A stretch of 64,000 bases of DNA, from positions 1-64,000 of the forward strand of contig NZ_BCSP01000001.1 in assembly GCF_001570925.1 (NCBI RefSeq). The letters run 5' to 3'. Below, in pieces: positions 36,637-47,099 of the stretch. The translations under genes were made by a program, and so were the position numbers. Origin of the DNA: [Zimmermannella] bifida NBRC 103089 (GTDB lineage Bacteria > Actinomycetota > Actinomycetes > Actinomycetales > Microbacteriaceae). Position 1 is the first letter of the stretch; every line of letters starts with the position of its first letter. The notes beneath the pieces are model-generated. The model saw only the letters and a program-made list of their open reading frames with translations, searched no databases and was not told where the DNA came from.

Positions 36637-38115
36637 ATGACCAGGATGCACACTCTTCCAAACGAGCAGTCCGATCAGTCAGTTGTGCGCGGATCCACCG
36701 CCAGTCCATTGGCTCCTGAGTGGTTGCAGGTTCCTTCGCCAGACCTCAACGTGCTCGACGCGTCGGTGTGGTCGCGAACGAGCACCCGCAACGACAGTGG
36801 CGAGCTCACCATCGGTGGGGTCACCGCCACCGAGCTCATCGAGCAATATGGGTCGCCCTGCTACGTGATTGATGAAACGGATGCGCGAGCACGCGCATCC
36901 GAGATTCATTCGGTATTTCACCAGGCGTTCGCCGACATCGGTGCGGAAATCGAGTTGCACTATGCCTCGAAGGCGCTGCTTACCGTCGAGGTCGCGAAGT
37001 GGATGGTCGGGGCTGGGCTCGGGCTGGACGTCGCGAGCCTTGGCGAACTCGAAGTGGGCCTCGCCGCCGGCGTAACACCCGCATCCATCGGCATGCACGG
37101 CAACAACAAGACCGACGCAACGCTGCGCCGCGCCGTTGAAGTTGGCGTGGGCACGATCATTATTGACTCGCTGCAAGAAGTGGCGCGACTCGAAGCGATC
37201 GCCACCGAACTTGGCAAGGTGCAGCCGGTACTCGTTCGTATCAACAGCGGTATTCACGCATCGACCCATGATTTCTTGGCGACGAGCCACGAAGACCAGA
37301 AGTTCGGCCTGACCTTTGATGCGGCGCGTGAAGCAATCGCCGCGATCCGCCGGGCGTCATCGCTCGAGTTCACCGGGCTGCACTCGCACATCGGATCTGG
37401 CATTTTCGAACCCGCCGGATTCGGTGCCGCCGCCGCCAAGCTCATGGAGTTCCGCGCCGAGCTGCTCGCTCACGGTCCGGTGCCCGAAGTCAATCTCGGT
37501 GGTGGCTTCGGCGTTGCCTATGTGCCCAGCGACGAAGCACCCTCGTTGGCCGAGTTGGCCCGCGGTATTGCAAACGAAGTCGCACGCGTATGCGCCGAGA
37601 CGAACAGCGACCTGCCGCGGTTCGTCTTTGAACCGGGTCGCTCAGTCATTGCGCCTTCGGGTACGACGCTGTACCGCGTTGGCACCACCAAAACGGTGCA
37701 GGTCACGGCCGCATCGGGCGAAGTTGCCCCGCGCTGCTATGTCTCGGTCGATGGCGGTATGGGCGACAATCTGCGGCCGGCAATTTATGGCGCCGAGTAC
37801 ACGGTTCGCATGGCCAATCGGGCACCGGATGCACCGGCTCAGCTCGTGCGGGTGGTTGGCAGCCACTGCGAATCTGGCGATGTCGTGATTCACCACGACT
37901 ACTTGCCCCAAGACGTTGCCCCAGGCGACATCGTGGCGGTGCCGGTGACCGGCGCGTACTGCTTCTCGATGTCGAGCAACTATAACTACACGCCGCGCCC
38001 CGCGATGGTTGCCGTATCCGACGGCACATCACGGTTGCTTGTGCGCCGCGTTGAAATCGAAGATCTGTTGTCGTACGACGCAGCATGGACCCCATCGGAA
38101 GGACGAGACTCATGA
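36637..38115 (+). CDS. lysA: Diaminopimelate decarboxylase
   Basis: About 492 residues from ATG 36637 (ATG 36646 equally possible). Fold III PLP enzyme: SPCYVIDETDARARASEI at the barrel start, HYASKALLTVEVAKWM with the PLP lysine, and the glycine loop NLGGGFGVAY. EPGRSVIAPSGTTLYRVG and CESGDVVIHHDYLP follow, the latter with the catalytic Cys from the partner subunit, and then GAYCFSMSSNYNYTPRPA. It makes lysine from meso-DAP. It overlaps hom by four bases (ATGA), so the lysine and threonine branches of the aspartate family are translated together. Confidence 0.95.
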   Translation: MTRMHTLPNEQSDQSVVRGSTASPLAPEWLQVPSPDLNVLDASVWSRTSTRNDSGELTIGGVTATELIEQYGSPCYVIDETDARARASEIHSVFHQAFADIGAEIELHYASKALLTVEVAKWMVGAGLGLDVASLGELEVGLAAGVTPASIGMHGNNKTDATLRRAVEVGVGTIIIDSLQEVARLEAIATELGKVQPVLVRINSGIHASTHDFLATSHEDQKFGLTFDAAREAIAAIRRASSLEFTGLHSHIGSGIFEPAGFGAAAAKLMEFRAELLAHGPVPEVNLGGGFGVAYVPSDEAPSLAELARGIANEVARVCAETNSDLPRFVFEPGRSVIAPSGTTLYRVGTTKTVQVTAASGEVAPRCYVSVDGGMGDNLRPAIYGAEYTVRMANRAPDAPAQLVRVVGSHCESGDVVIHHDYLPQDVAPGDIVAVPVTGAYCFSMSSNYNYTPRPAMVAVSDGTSRLLVRRVEIEDLLSYDAAWTPSEGRDS

Positions 38116-39413
38116 ATGAGCCCCGGATCGTACGAGTAGCGCTGCTTGGCGCCGGCTCTGTCGGAAGCCAAGTTGCCCGCCTGCTGCTTGAACAAGCCGA
38201 CACGTTCGCCCAGCGTGCCGGCGCACGCCTGGAGCTTGTGGGTATCGCTGTGCGCGACCCGAAGCGCAAGCGCGACACCGACCTGCCCGCAGAACTGTTC
38301 ACCGACGACGCCGAGACGCTGATTCTGCAGGCCGACTTCGTGATCGAACTCATGGGCGGCATTGAGCCGGCTCGAACCCTGATCACGCAGGCACTGGAAT
38401 CGGGTGCCGATGTCGTTACCGCCAACAAGGCACTGCTGGCAAACCACGGCCCAGAGCTGTTTGCCCTGGCCGAGCGCGTCGGTGCCCAGCTGCACTACGA
38501 GGCCGCTGTGGCCGGTGCGATTCCAATTCTGCGCCCACTTCGCGAGAACCTTGCGGGCGACCGCATCGAGCGGGTGCTCGGCATTGTGAACGGCACCACG
38601 AACTACATCCTCGACCGCATGCACACCAAGGGTGACAGCTTCGAGGAGTCGCTGCGGATTGCGACCGAACTCGGCTATGCCGAAGCCGACCCGACGGCAG
38701 ATATCGAAGGTTTCGATGCGCAGCACAAGGCGGCGATTCTCGCGTCGATTGCGTTCCACACCAATGTGAAGCTCGAAGACGTGTACTGCGAGGGCATTAC
38801 CGGCGTCAGCATCGACCAGATCAACGACGCCAAGCGGGCCGGTTTCGTCGTCAAACTGCTCGCGATCTGCGAACGTGCCGTGGAGGCATCCGGTACCGAA
38901 TCAGTTTCGGCTCGCGTCTACCCGGCGCTCGTGCCGGAGTCGCACCCACTGGCGAGTGTGCACGGCGGTAACAACGCCGTGTTTGTTGAGTCGGCAGCGG
39001 CCGGGTCGCTGATGTTCTATGGTGCGGGTGCCGGTGGTGTTGAGACCGCATCCGCGGTGCTCGGCGACCTTGTGACGGCAGCTCGCCGACACGTGCTGGG
39101 TGGCCCTGGCCTTGGTGAGTCGATGGACGCAAACCTGCCGCACCGCCCGATTAGCGAAGTTGACACCCGTTTCCAGATTGCGCTGGCAGTGACCGATGAG
39201 CCGGGCGCCCTGGCGAAGATTGCCACCACGTTTGCCGAGCATGCGGTATCGATAGCGACGCTCGAACAGACCAACGACGGTGACCGCGCATCGCTGGTCA
39301 TCGTGACCCACCGAGCAACCGAAGGCGCATTGCAAGCGCTGGTTGCCGCACTCGAATCCAGCAGCGCCATCCACGAAGTTCAGGGTGTGCTGCGCGTAGA
39401 AGGATCCAACTAA
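38112..39413 (+). CDS. hom: Homoserine dehydrogenase (with ACT domain)
   Basis: About 433 residues from the ATGA overlap at 38112. NAD(P) site LLGAGSVGSQVARLL; VTANKALLANHGPELF; catalytic region VNGTTNYILDRM and YAEADPTADIEGFDAQHK, with active-site Asp and Lys. The C-terminal ACT domain RFQIALAVTDEPGALAKIA suggests feedback inhibition by threonine. It reduces aspartate semialdehyde to homoserine, feeding ThrB next door and MetX at 23-24 kb. It ends at TAATG, sharing one base with thrB. Confidence 0.95.
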   Translation: MNEPRIVRVALLGAGSVGSQVARLLLEQADTFAQRAGARLELVGIAVRDPKRKRDTDLPAELFTDDAETLILQADFVIELMGGIEPARTLITQALESGADVVTANKALLANHGPELFALAERVGAQLHYEAAVAGAIPILRPLRENLAGDRIERVLGIVNGTTNYILDRMHTKGDSFEESLRIATELGYAEADPTADIEGFDAQHKAAILASIAFHTNVKLEDVYCEGITGVSIDQINDAKRAGFVVKLLAICERAVEASGTESVSARVYPALVPESHPLASVHGGNNAVFVESAAAGSLMFYGAGAGGVETASAVLGDLVTAARRHVLGGPGLGESMDANLPHRPISEVDTRFQIALAVTDEPGALAKIATTFAEHAVSIATLEQTNDGDRASLVIVTHRATEGALQALVAALESSSAIHEVQGVLRVEGSN

Positions 39414-40363
39414 TGAAGCAACTTCCTGTTGGTAAGCGTGTCCGCGTGCGCGTTCCGGCCACGAGCGCAAACCTCGGTCCAGGTTTTGACACGCTCGGTA
39501 TCGCGCTGGCGATTCACGATGAGCTGGAGTTCGAAACGCTCGAAGCTGGCAAGCTCGAGTTCGACATCACCGGTGTGGGTGCCGATTCGGTACCGCAGAC
39601 CGAAGAGCACCTCGTAATTCGTGCGTTGAAGTACAGCCTCGAGCAGCTCGGCTACGCCATGCCGGGAATTCGCATGCACGCGGACAACATCATTCCGCAC
39701 GGTCGCGGCATGGGATCGTCCGGTGCCGCTATCGTGGCGGGCGTTGTTGCCGCAGCCGGCCTGGTCGCGCCTGAACGCACCGTGACGAGCGACGAATTGC
39801 TCGCACTGGCAACCGACCTCGAAGGCCACCCCGACAACGTGGCACCCTGCCTGTTTGGTGGACTCACGATTGCGTGGATGGACGCCGAGAACCAGCCGCG
39901 ATCGAAGCAGCTCATGGTCGACCGCGGCGTGTCCGTGCTCGTGCTCGTACCCGAAGAACGCATGTCGACCGAAGTTGCTCGTTCGCTGCAGCCAGAACAG
40001 GTTCCGCACGCTGACGCGATCTTTAACCTGTCGCGATCGGCGCTGCTCATTGCTGCCCTGACGCAAAGCCCAGATGTACTGTTCGATGCCACCGAAGACC
40101 GTCTGCACCAGACGTACCGAGCATCGGCAATGCCGCAAACCGCCGAACTCGTGCGAGTGCTTCGTGACGCTGGGTTTGCAGCTGTGGTGTCGGGCGCGGG
40201 CCCTAGCGTGCTCGTGCTCTGCCAGGACCCTGGCGCGCGCCTGCGTGCGGCCGAGCTGGCAAAGACCCAAAACGCAACTTGGCAAGCACTCATGACTGCC
40301 GTTGATGTTCAGGGTGCTACAGTTGAAACCGTTGCTGAAACCGTGGAATCTCCGCGGGCGTAG
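39413..40363 (+). CDS. thrB: Homoserine kinase
   Basis: 316 residues, GHMP kinase family. VRVPATSANLGPGFDTLGIAL at the start; the phosphate loop IPHGRGMGSSGAAIVAGVVAA; VSGAGPSVLVLCQDP near the C-terminus. It phosphorylates homoserine. The ATG is in the TAATG overlap with hom, showing tight coupling. Threonine synthase (thrC), which often sits between hom and thrB, is not here. AGCAACT lies further upstream in hom as a possible weak ribosome binding site. Confidence 0.93.
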   Translation: MKQLPVGKRVRVRVPATSANLGPGFDTLGIALAIHDELEFETLEAGKLEFDITGVGADSVPQTEEHLVIRALKYSLEQLGYAMPGIRMHADNIIPHGRGMGSSGAAIVAGVVAAAGLVAPERTVTSDELLALATDLEGHPDNVAPCLFGGLTIAWMDAENQPRSKQLMVDRGVSVLVLVPEERMSTEVARSLQPEQVPHADAIFNLSRSALLIAALTQSPDVLFDATEDRLHQTYRASAMPQTAELVRVLRDAGFAAVVSGAGPSVLVLCQDPGARLRAAELAKTQNATWQALMTAVDVQGATVETVAETVESPRA

Positions 40364-40397
40364 CGGTCACGCTGGCGCCGAGCAACGATTTACTCCG

Positions 40398-40426
40398 AAC
40401 TGTGTTTCAACGTGGTTGAAGCAGTT
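40398..40426 (+). promoter_or_regulatory. Stem-loop in the rho leader
   Basis: AACTG...CAGTT outer pairs and TTTCAAC/GTTGAAG inner pairs (one wobble), with a GTG triloop and a two-base bulge. It lies 60 bases upstream of the rho start and 35 after the thrB stop. No T-run follows, so it may be a leader structure rather than a terminator. Confidence 0.4.
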
Positions 40427-40486
40427 CGTCTTCTGCGAAACGCATCTTGCGTGTTCGTATTCCACATAATTTGAGGACCTAATCGA

Positions 40487-42469
40487 ATGACTGATTCGAA
40501 CCAGAACCCTGCCTCGGACGCGGTTGACGCGAAGGCAGAACTCACCGAAACCGGTGGTAACCAGGCGACGACTGATCGCCCACTCGCACAGATGCGCGTC
40601 GCTGATCTGCAGGCACTCGCCAGCCAGCTTGGCGTTAAGGGTGCTGCCCGCATGCGCAAGTCGCAGCTCGTCGAAGCTGTTGCTGCGGCACGCGGAGACA
40701 AGGCCGGCGCTGACGCAGCGAAGGAATCGCCAAAGGATGCACCGGCTGCTGATGGTGGGGCAACCGAGGGCGCAGCCCAGGCAGCAACCGCTGACACCAC
40801 CGAGTCGGCGGCGCCGCGCCAGTCGTCGGGACGTCGCAACAGCCGCAAACGTTCGGCAGATGTAACTGAGACTGCTGATGCACCTGCTAGCGAGACCAGC
40901 AACGCTGACGAAACGCGTACGGCTACTGAGTCGGATGCATCCGGTACCGAAACTCGCGGACGTCGCGGTGGCAACAGCCGTTCGAAGAACTCCGCTGCCA
41001 ACAAGGGCGACGACGCTGCTCACGCGGAACAGAACAAGCAGGCTGGTTCGTCGAACGAATCAACGCCAAAGACGCTTGACGACATCGTGCTGCCGCCAGC
41101 GCGTGACGACGAGTCTTCGGACGACGACAACAACGACGCCGGCCAGCAGAACGAGTCGGGTAGCGGGCGCAAGCGCAACCGCAACCGTAACCGTAACAAG
41201 TCGAACGACGACAGCAACAACGGCCAGAAGTCGCAGAGCGACCAGTCGAAGGCGGCGAACGATCGCCGTCGCGACCGTGACCGCAAGCGCCGCGATGATG
41301 TAGATCCAGAGATCGCACCGGACGACGTACTGCTGCCGATCGCGGGTATCCTCGACGTCCTCGACAACTACGCGTTCGTTCGCACCAGCGGCTACCTTGC
41401 CGGACCAAACGACGTGTACGTCTCGCTCGGACAGGTCAAGAAGTACAACCTGCGCAAGGGTGACGCCATCGTTGGTGCCATTCGCCAGCCGCGCGAGGGG
41501 GAATACCAGTCGGGCCGCCAGAAGTACAACGCACTCGTGCGCATCGACACGGTCAACGGTGAAGCGCCAGAGCCTACCCGCGAACGTGCCGAGTTCGACA
41601 AGCTCACTGCGCTGTACCCGAACGAGCGCATCACCCTCGAAACCGCTGGCGGTCACGCCGCGCAGCGCATGATCGACCTCTTTGCCCCGATTGGTAAGGG
41701 CACCCGCGGTCTGATCATTGCACCGCCAAAGTCAGGTAAGTCGATCCTGCTCGAGCGGATTGCCGGCGCGATCACCGAGAACAACCCGGACACGCACCTC
41801 ATGCTGGTACTCGTGGACGAGCGTCCCGAAGAGGTCACCCGCCTTGAGCGCACGATCCACGGCGAGGTCATTTCGGCCACGTTCGACATGCCTGCCGAAA
41901 ACCACACCACGATTGCCGAACTCGCCATTGAGCGCGCCAAGCGTCTCGTGGAGCTCGGCCTTGACGTTGTCGTGCTGCTCGACTCGATCACGCAGCTCGG
42001 CCGCGCCTACAACGTGAGCGCACCGACGACCGGTCGCATCATCGATGGTGGTGTGGATGCATCCGCGTTGTACCCGCCGAAGCGTTTCTTTGGTGCTGCT
42101 CGCAATGTCGAGAACGGCGGTTCGCTGACGATCCTCGCAACCGCGATGGTTGAGACCGGTTCGCGTACCGACGAAGTCATCCTCGAAGAGTTCGCGGGCA
42201 CCGCGAATATGGAACTGCGACTTTCGCGCAAGATCGCCGATAAGCGCATCTTCCCGGCAATCGACATCCAGCAGTCGTCGACGCTGCACGAAGAAGAACT
42301 GCTCAGCGAAGCAGAACTTGCTGCCACGTGGATGGTTCGCCGCGAGCTCGGTGAGAACGCACAGCTCTCGCTGCAGGCCGTGCTGGAACGTTTGGACTCG
42401 ACCGATAGCAACGATGCATTCGTCGCTTCGGTGAAGGTCCGTGGCATTTCGACGGAGGCGACTCGATGA
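40487..42469 (+). CDS. rho: Transcription termination factor Rho
   Basis: 660 residues, far longer than the roughly 420 of E. coli Rho. Rho_N helical domain at about 36-68 ([20 protein letters not shown]). A disordered insert follows to about 280; it is rich in Ala, Asp, Glu, Asn, Gln and Arg, with basic [10 protein letters not shown] and [12 protein letters not shown] tracts. The RNA-binding S1-like domain ([20 protein letters not shown]) follows, then the ATPase ring: [17 protein letters not shown] (Walker A), [30 protein letters not shown] (Walker B) and [20 protein letters not shown]. It is an RNA helicase ending transcription. Coupled to prfA by ATGA. Confidence 0.96.
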   Translation: MTDSNQNPASDAVDAKAELTETGGNQATTDRPLAQMRVADLQALASQLGVKGAARMRKSQLVEAVAAARGDKAGADAAKESPKDAPAADGGATEGAAQAATADTTESAAPRQSSGRRNSRKRSADVTETADAPASETSNADETRTATESDASGTETRGRRGGNSRSKNSAANKGDDAAHAEQNKQAGSSNESTPKTLDDIVLPPARDDESSDDDNNDAGQQNESGSGRKRNRNRNRNKSNDDSNNGQKSQSDQSKAANDRRRDRDRKRRDDVDPEIAPDDVLLPIAGILDVLDNYAFVRTSGYLAGPNDVYVSLGQVKKYNLRKGDAIVGAIRQPREGEYQSGRQKYNALVRIDTVNGEAPEPTRERAEFDKLTALYPNERITLETAGGHAAQRMIDLFAPIGKGTRGLIIAPPKSGKSILLERIAGAITENNPDTHLMLVLVDERPEEVTRLERTIHGEVISATFDMPAENHTTIAELAIERAKRLVELGLDVVVLLDSITQLGRAYNVSAPTTGRIIDGGVDASALYPPKRFFGAARNVENGGSLTILATAMVETGSRTDEVILEEFAGTANMELRLSRKIADKRIFPAIDIQQSSTLHEEELLSEAELAATWMVRRELGENAQLSLQAVLERLDSTDSNDAFVASVKVRGISTEATR

Positions 42470-43560
42470 GCAGTCGCGCAGAATTCTCCGACTCACTGAA
42501 CTCGCTCCGTGCGGAGCACGCTGACCTGCAGGAGCAGCTCGCTGATCCTGAGCTGCACGCCAACCCGGCGCGCGCAAAGAAGGTCAATCGCCGCTACGCC
42601 GAGCTCTCGCAGATCATTGCGGCGGATGACCGTCTCGAACAGCTGGAAAGCGACCTCGAGGCCGCTGAAGAGCTGGCCAAAGAAGATGACATGTTTGCCG
42701 ACGAAGCCGACGAGACGCGCAGCCGCGTTGCCGAGCAGACCGAAAAGCTGCGTCGTCTGCTCATCCCGCGCGACCCGGATGATGGTCGCGACGTGATTAT
42801 GGAGATCAAGGGTGGTGAAGGTGGCGAGGAATCGGCACTTTTCGCGGCCGACCTGCTGCGCATGTACAGCCACTACGCCGAATCGCGTGGTTGGAAGGTC
42901 GAGATGCTCGACGCCACCACCAGCGACCTTGGTGGTTACAAGGACGTGCAGGTTGCTATCAAGTCGAACGCGAACGACCCCGCCGAAGGTGTTTGGGCAT
43001 CCCTCAAGTACGAGGGTGGCGTTCACCGCGTACAGCGTGTGCCCGCCACCGAATCGCAGGGCCGTATCCACACCTCGACCACCGGTGTGCTCGTCTTCCC
43101 AGAAGTTGACGAGCCTGAGGAAGTGCAGATCGACCAGAACGATTTGAAGATCGACGTGTATCGCTCGTCGGGTCCCGGTGGCCAGTCGGTGAACACGACC
43201 GACTCGGCAGTTCGCATCACGCACGTGCCGACCGGCATCGTGGTGTCGATGCAGAACGAGAAATCGCAGATTCAGAACCGCGCGGCCGCTATGCGCGTGC
43301 TGCAGGCTCGCCTGCTCGCGCGTCAGCAGGAAGAGCGTGCCGCAGCTGAAGCCGATGTGCGTTCGTCGCAAATCCGCTCGATGGACCGTTCGGAGCGCAT
43401 CCGCACGTACAACTTCCCCGAGAACCGGATTGCCGACCATCGCACCGGGTACAAGGCCTACAACCTTGACCACGTACTCGGTGGCGCCCTCGGCCCGGTT
43501 ATCGAATCGGCCATTGTCGCCGACGAAGAAGCGCGCCTGGCGCAGCTCGGCGAGAAGTAG
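42466..43560 (+). CDS. prfA: Peptide chain release factor 1
   Basis: 364 residues, usual length. The GGQ loop that triggers peptide release is in [20 protein letters not shown], and the N-terminal coiled coil and domain 2/4 sequence (AGGHRVQRVP-type: [20 protein letters not shown]) precede it. RF1 reads UAA and UAG. The gene starts inside the rho stop (ATGA). rpmE, which is often between rho and prfA in actinobacteria, is absent. prmC, whose product methylates the GGQ glutamine, lies 1.9 kb downstream on the same strand. Confidence 0.96.
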   Translation: MSSRAEFSDSLNSLRAEHADLQEQLADPELHANPARAKKVNRRYAELSQIIAADDRLEQLESDLEAAEELAKEDDMFADEADETRSRVAEQTEKLRRLLIPRDPDDGRDVIMEIKGGEGGEESALFAADLLRMYSHYAESRGWKVEMLDATTSDLGGYKDVQVAIKSNANDPAEGVWASLKYEGGVHRVQRVPATESQGRIHTSTTGVLVFPEVDEPEEVQIDQNDLKIDVYRSSGPGGQSVNTTDSAVRITHVPTGIVVSMQNEKSQIQNRAAAMRVLQARLLARQQEERAAAEADVRSSQIRSMDRSERIRTYNFPENRIADHRTGYKAYNLDHVLGGALGPVIESAIVADEEARLAQLGEK

Positions 43561-43575
43561 CACCGTCATACCAAC

Positions 43576-43614
43576 AGCAGGGCGGCCCTGGGATATTTCC
43601 GGGGCCGCCCTGCT
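43576..43614. terminator. Terminator between prfA and cysE
   Basis: A perfect 13-bp stem (AGCAGGGCGGCCC / GGGCCGCCCTGCT) with a 13-base loop, 15 bases after prfA and followed by TTGG. prfA and cysE converge here, so it can work for both. Confidence 0.8.
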
Positions 43615-43697
43615 TGGTGATTGTCATAGCGATTACGGGGCTGATGGCAGGTCAGCTGTGGCCTCCGAGCCGCCGTGATCAAGAGACGGCATGAAGG

Positions 43698-44354
43698 CTA
43701 GGCGGATGTGCTGTCAGCAGTCCCCGTGGCACCGGCGGTTGCCGAGTCGGCTGGTTCGGTCTCAGTCAAAGCAGATTCGGCGGATGCAGTTTCATCGGAT
43801 GCGGATTCCGCGCGGTTTCGGGCCGGGATACCGACGAGGATGGCGCCTGCTGGAGCCGATTTCGTCACCACGGCATTCGCACCCACCTTGCTATCCGAAC
43901 CAATCTCGATCGGGCCAAGGAGCTTCGCACCAGCACCGATCATGACGCGGTCGCCGATGGTCGGGTGACGCTTCACACGCTTCGTTGAGATCCCACCGAG
44001 AGTGACACCGTGATACATCATCACGTCATCGCCCACGATCGCGGTTTCGCCGATGACGACACCCATCCCGTGATCGATAACGAAGCGACGCCCGATCGTG
44101 GCACCGGGGTGAATCTCGACGCCCGTGAGTGCACGCGCAATTTGCGATAGGACCCGCGCGGGGAACTGTCCCCATCCCGTGCGCCAGAGTCGATTCGCAA
44201 CCCGGTGCATCCAGATTGCATGCAGCCCGGAATAGTTCACCAGCACCGTGAGCTTGGACGTCGCGGCAGGGTCGTTACGCTGCACTGCCGCGATGTCTTC
44301 GCGTACGGATTTGAAGAATGCGTTGACTCGGTTACGGAACTGGAATTGGGTCAC
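43698..44354 (-). CDS. cysE: Serine O-acetyltransferase
   Basis: About 218 residues from GTG 44354; a longer frame reaches 44483 but overlaps cysK and is not family-like. Left-handed beta helix: [59 protein letters not shown]. The acetyl-CoA/serine catalytic residues are Asp and His in IDHG and the second His in YHGV. It makes O-acetylserine for CysK, encoded directly upstream with five bases between. The last 35 residues form an acidic Ala/Ser/Thr/Glu tail not needed for catalysis. The usual C-terminal peptide that docks into CysK is replaced by this tail. Confidence 0.92.
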   Translation of the reverse strand: MTQFQFRNRVNAFFKSVREDIAAVQRNDPAATSKLTVLVNYSGLHAIWMHRVANRLWRTGWGQFPARVLSQIARALTGVEIHPGATIGRRFVIDHGMGVVIGETAIVGDDVMMYHGVTLGGISTKRVKRHPTIGDRVMIGAGAKLLGPIEIGSDSKVGANAVVTKSAPAGAILVGIPARNRAESASDETASAESALTETEPADSATAGATGTADSTSA

Positions 44355-44359
44355 AGTTC

Positions 44360-45295
44360 TTAATTGTCGCGCAAGTCGTCGACCAATGCGCTCGAGAGGT
44401 AGCGTTCGCCTGTATCGGCGATGACAACAACGATGTTCTTGCCGGCATTTTCGGGCTGCTTCGCGAGCTGCAGCGCCGCCCAAACACTGGCACCCGACGA
44501 CATTCCCGCAAAGATGCCTTCGCTGCGAGCGAGTTCAAGGGCCGTCGAAACCGCATCGGGGAATGCGGCCGGAATAACCTGGTCGATGACTTCGCGGTCG
44601 AGGGTTTCGGGAATGAAGTTCGCGCCAATGCCCTGAATCTTGTGGGGGCCAGCGTGGCCTTCCGAAAGCAGCGGCGAGTCAATCGGCTCAACTGCGACGA
44701 TGCGCACGCCGGGCTTGCGTTCCTTGAGTACCTGACCGACACCCGAGATCGTGCCACCAGTGCCGACACCGGCGACCACGACATCAACGCTGCCGTCGGT
44801 GTCGCGCCAAATTTCCTCGGCCGTGGTTTCACGGTGAATCTCGACATTGGCAGCCGCCGTGAACTGGTTCGCGAGAATCGCGCCGGGAGTCGCTTCGAGA
44901 ATCTCCTGCGCCTTCTCGACGGCACCGCGCATGCCCGCGGTCCCTGGAGTCAGGACGAGCTCGGCACCAAAGACCTTCATCATCATGCGGCGCTCAAGCG
45001 ACATGGTTTCGGGCATCGCGATGATCACCCTGTAGCCGCGGGCCGCGCCGATAGCGGCAAGCCCAATACCGGTGTTGCCAGAGGTCGCTTCGATGATGGT
45101 GCCGCCCGGCTGTAGCGAGCCGTTACGCTCTGCCGCGCGTACGATGCCCCACGCCAAGCGGTCCTTGACGCTCGAGGTCGGGTTGGTGAATTCGAGCTTC
45201 GCATAGACGTTCGCATCGCTGTCGTTAATGCGGTTCAACCGCACCAGGGGAGTACCGCCAATAACTTCGGTGATGTCGCTGTACAAGTTGGCCAT
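44360..45295 (-). CDS. cysK: Cysteine synthase A (O-acetylserine sulfhydrylase)
   Basis: 311 residues. Fold II PLP enzyme: [20 protein letters not shown] with the PLP lysine, [19 protein letters not shown] (substrate loop), [15 protein letters not shown] (phosphate loop), and [15 protein letters not shown]. It joins O-acetylserine and sulfide to cysteine. AAGGA lies six bases upstream of the ATG. First gene of a cysK-cysE unit that runs against the surrounding rho-prfA and prmC-atp genes. A GTTGT-TCAT-ACAAC inverted repeat at 45318-45331, just upstream of the ribosome binding site, could be an operator; this is weak. Confidence 0.95.
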   Translation of the reverse strand: MANLYSDITEVIGGTPLVRLNRINDSDANVYAKLEFTNPTSSVKDRLAWGIVRAAERNGSLQPGGTIIEATSGNTGIGLAAIGAARGYRVIIAMPETMSLERRMMMKVFGAELVLTPGTAGMRGAVEKAQEILEATPGAILANQFTAAANVEIHRETTAEEIWRDTDGSVDVVVAGVGTGGTISGVGQVLKERKPGVRIVAVEPIDSPLLSEGHAGPHKIQGIGANFIPETLDREVIDQVIPAAFPDAVSTALELARSEGIFAGMSSGASVWAALQLAKQPENAGKNIVVVIADTGERYLSSALVDDLRDN

Positions 45296-45479
45296 GAGAA
45301 ATCCTTCACATTGAGTAGTTGTTCATACAACCAGTGTTCGTTGGGGATTCGCTTGGCATCCGTCACACGACGTAACTTGTGCGCACGGGGCGCTCCTGGC
45401 GAGGTGGTACTGCTGCAGCGTGCGGCCGAGTCAGTGCCATTCGTAGCAATCACGATTCGCGTGGGACGATATTGCCATC

Positions 45480-46346
45480 ATGATGTTGCACCACGACTCC
45501 GACCCAGCGATGTTTCGTGACCTCTGCCGTGAGGTTGCTGGCGTCTTGGCTCCCTCAGGCATCGTGAATGCGGAGCGCGAAGCCGAACTGCTCATCGCTG
45601 CCGTGAGCGGCCGTTCGCTTGGTGATCTGCAACTTGACCAACTGCTTGGCCGCAGCATTGCCGCGGACGATTGCCGCCGCATCCGCCTTGCCACAGCGCG
45701 ACGTGCCCGACGCGAACCGCTGCAACACATCACTGGTACTGCGCCGTTCATGGATTTCGAGCTTGCGGTCGGTCCCGGGGTATTCGTGCCGCGCCCAGAA
45801 ACCGAACTGCTTGTGGCATTCGCGACAGGTGAGTTGGCGGATGCAACGGGTACCGTCATCGACATCGGTGCCGGCTCCGGCACGGTCGCGATCGGTATTG
45901 CGCGGGCTTGCCCGAACGTGGAGGTTGTGGCGTTAGAAGCTTCGCCGCTGGCTTGGCCCTGGTTGCGTCGGAATGTGCGCGAGCTGGCGCCGAACGTCGA
46001 CACTCGGTTCGGAGACTGGGTGCAGCAGGTACCGGAAGGGCCACTCGCTGCGATCTGTTCGAATCCGCCGTATGTGCCAAGTACTGCGATTCCACAGGAC
46101 CCTGAAGTCCGTTGTTTTGACCCCGAGATGGCGCTGTACTCGGGTGCAGATGGCCTCGACGAGATTCGCCGAATTGCGGCAGTTGCCGCTGCCCAGCTTC
46201 GTTCGGACGGATTCGTCGTGGTGGAGCACACCGAAGACCAGGGTGAGGCGATTCGAGCATGCTTCAGTGGCGCAGGACTCAAACGGGCTACCACGATTTC
46301 GGATCTCACGGACCGGCCGCGGCTGACGGTCGCCTGGCAGGGTTAG
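45480..46346 (+). CDS. prmC: Release factor glutamine N5-methyltransferase
   Basis: 288 residues. The N-terminal helical domain binds the release factor; HITGTAPFMDFELAVGPGVF and PRPETELLV precede the methyltransferase core. SAM motif I is VIDIGAGSGTVAIGIA and the catalytic NPPY is CSNPPYVPS. It methylates the Gln of the GGQ motif of RF1 (prfA, 42.5 kb) and RF2. No good ribosome binding site was seen before ATG 45480. Start of a long plus-strand run that continues through wecA into the atp operon. Confidence 0.92.
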   Translation: MMLHHDSDPAMFRDLCREVAGVLAPSGIVNAEREAELLIAAVSGRSLGDLQLDQLLGRSIAADDCRRIRLATARRARREPLQHITGTAPFMDFELAVGPGVFVPRPETELLVAFATGELADATGTVIDIGAGSGTVAIGIARACPNVEVVALEASPLAWPWLRRNVRELAPNVDTRFGDWVQQVPEGPLAAICSNPPYVPSTAIPQDPEVRCFDPEMALYSGADGLDEIRRIAAVAAAQLRSDGFVVVEHTEDQGEAIRACFSGAGLKRATTISDLTDRPRLTVAWQG

Positions 46347-46358
46347 ACTGACTGCGAT

Positions 46359-47099
46359 ATGGCTGACCAATACGATCTCAGTGTCGCGCAGGAACTCCTT
46401 AAAGGGATGCGCGAAGCGCGTGCGGCGCTTGCCCGTGACGAAGTTATCGTCATCCCGACCGACACGGTCTACGGTGTTGCCGCGAATGCGTTTAGCGCCG
46501 CGGCGGTTTCGCGGTTGCTCGAAGCCAAGGGACGTACCCGGCAATCTCCGCCACCGGTGCTCGTCGCCGATGTCGCCACCTTTGATGCGCTCGCAAGTGA
46601 AATCCCGCAGGTCATTCGAGATCTCCTCGCCGAGCACGCGCCGGGAGCGCTAACGGTCATTCTGCCCGCGCAGCCGAGCTTGCAGTGGGATCTTGGTGAT
46701 ACGCAGGGCACGGTGGCGCTGCGGGTACCCGACCACGACGTTGCGCGTGAGCTGCTTCGTGAGACCGGGCCACTAGCTGTCTCGAGCGCAAACTGCCACG
46801 GTGAACCCGCGCCGAACACCGCATCCGGAGCCCAAACGCAGCTTGGTGACCGCGTGGCGCTGGTGCTCGACGCCGGCGAAGTTGGGGGAGAGGCCTCGAC
46901 CATCGTGGATGCGACGGCACTCACTGCAGGTAACAACGGCAAGGCGCGCATCGTTCGCCAGGGTGCGCTTTCGCGTGCCGCCATTGCCGCGATCTTGGGC
47001 GAGGCCCTTGAGGGTGACGCCCCCGACGAAACTGCACTCTCGGCAGCTGATTCAGCACCCGACTCGACACCGCAGTCGACGACAGAGGCCGGCGCCTAA
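46359..47099 (+). CDS. tsaC: L-threonylcarbamoyladenylate synthase
   Basis: 246 residues, Sua5/YrdC/YwlC family. IPTDTVYGVAANAFSAAAVSR, EAKGRTRQSPPPVLV, HAPGALTVILPAQP, VALRVPDHDVARELL and SSANCHGEPAPNTA outline the single domain. It uses threonine, bicarbonate and ATP to make the intermediate for t6A37 in tRNA. The last 30 residues form an acidic Ser/Ala/Asp/Thr tail. It sits between prmC (12 bases before) and wecA (directly after the stop), a common actinobacterial arrangement. Confidence 0.92.
   Translation: MADQYDLSVAQELLKGMREARAALARDEVIVIPTDTVYGVAANAFSAAAVSRLLEAKGRTRQSPPPVLVADVATFDALASEIPQVIRDLLAEHAPGALTVILPAQPSLQWDLGDTQGTVALRVPDHDVARELLRETGPLAVSSANCHGEPAPNTASGAQTQLGDRVALVLDAGEVGGEASTIVDATALTAGNNGKARIVRQGALSRAAIAAILGEALEGDAPDETALSAADSAPDSTPQSTTEAGA

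Noticed and set aside
45318-45331. Operator upstream of cysK (GTTGT-TCAT-ACAAC)
   Set aside because: Only five bases pair on each side; too short to list as a separate site.
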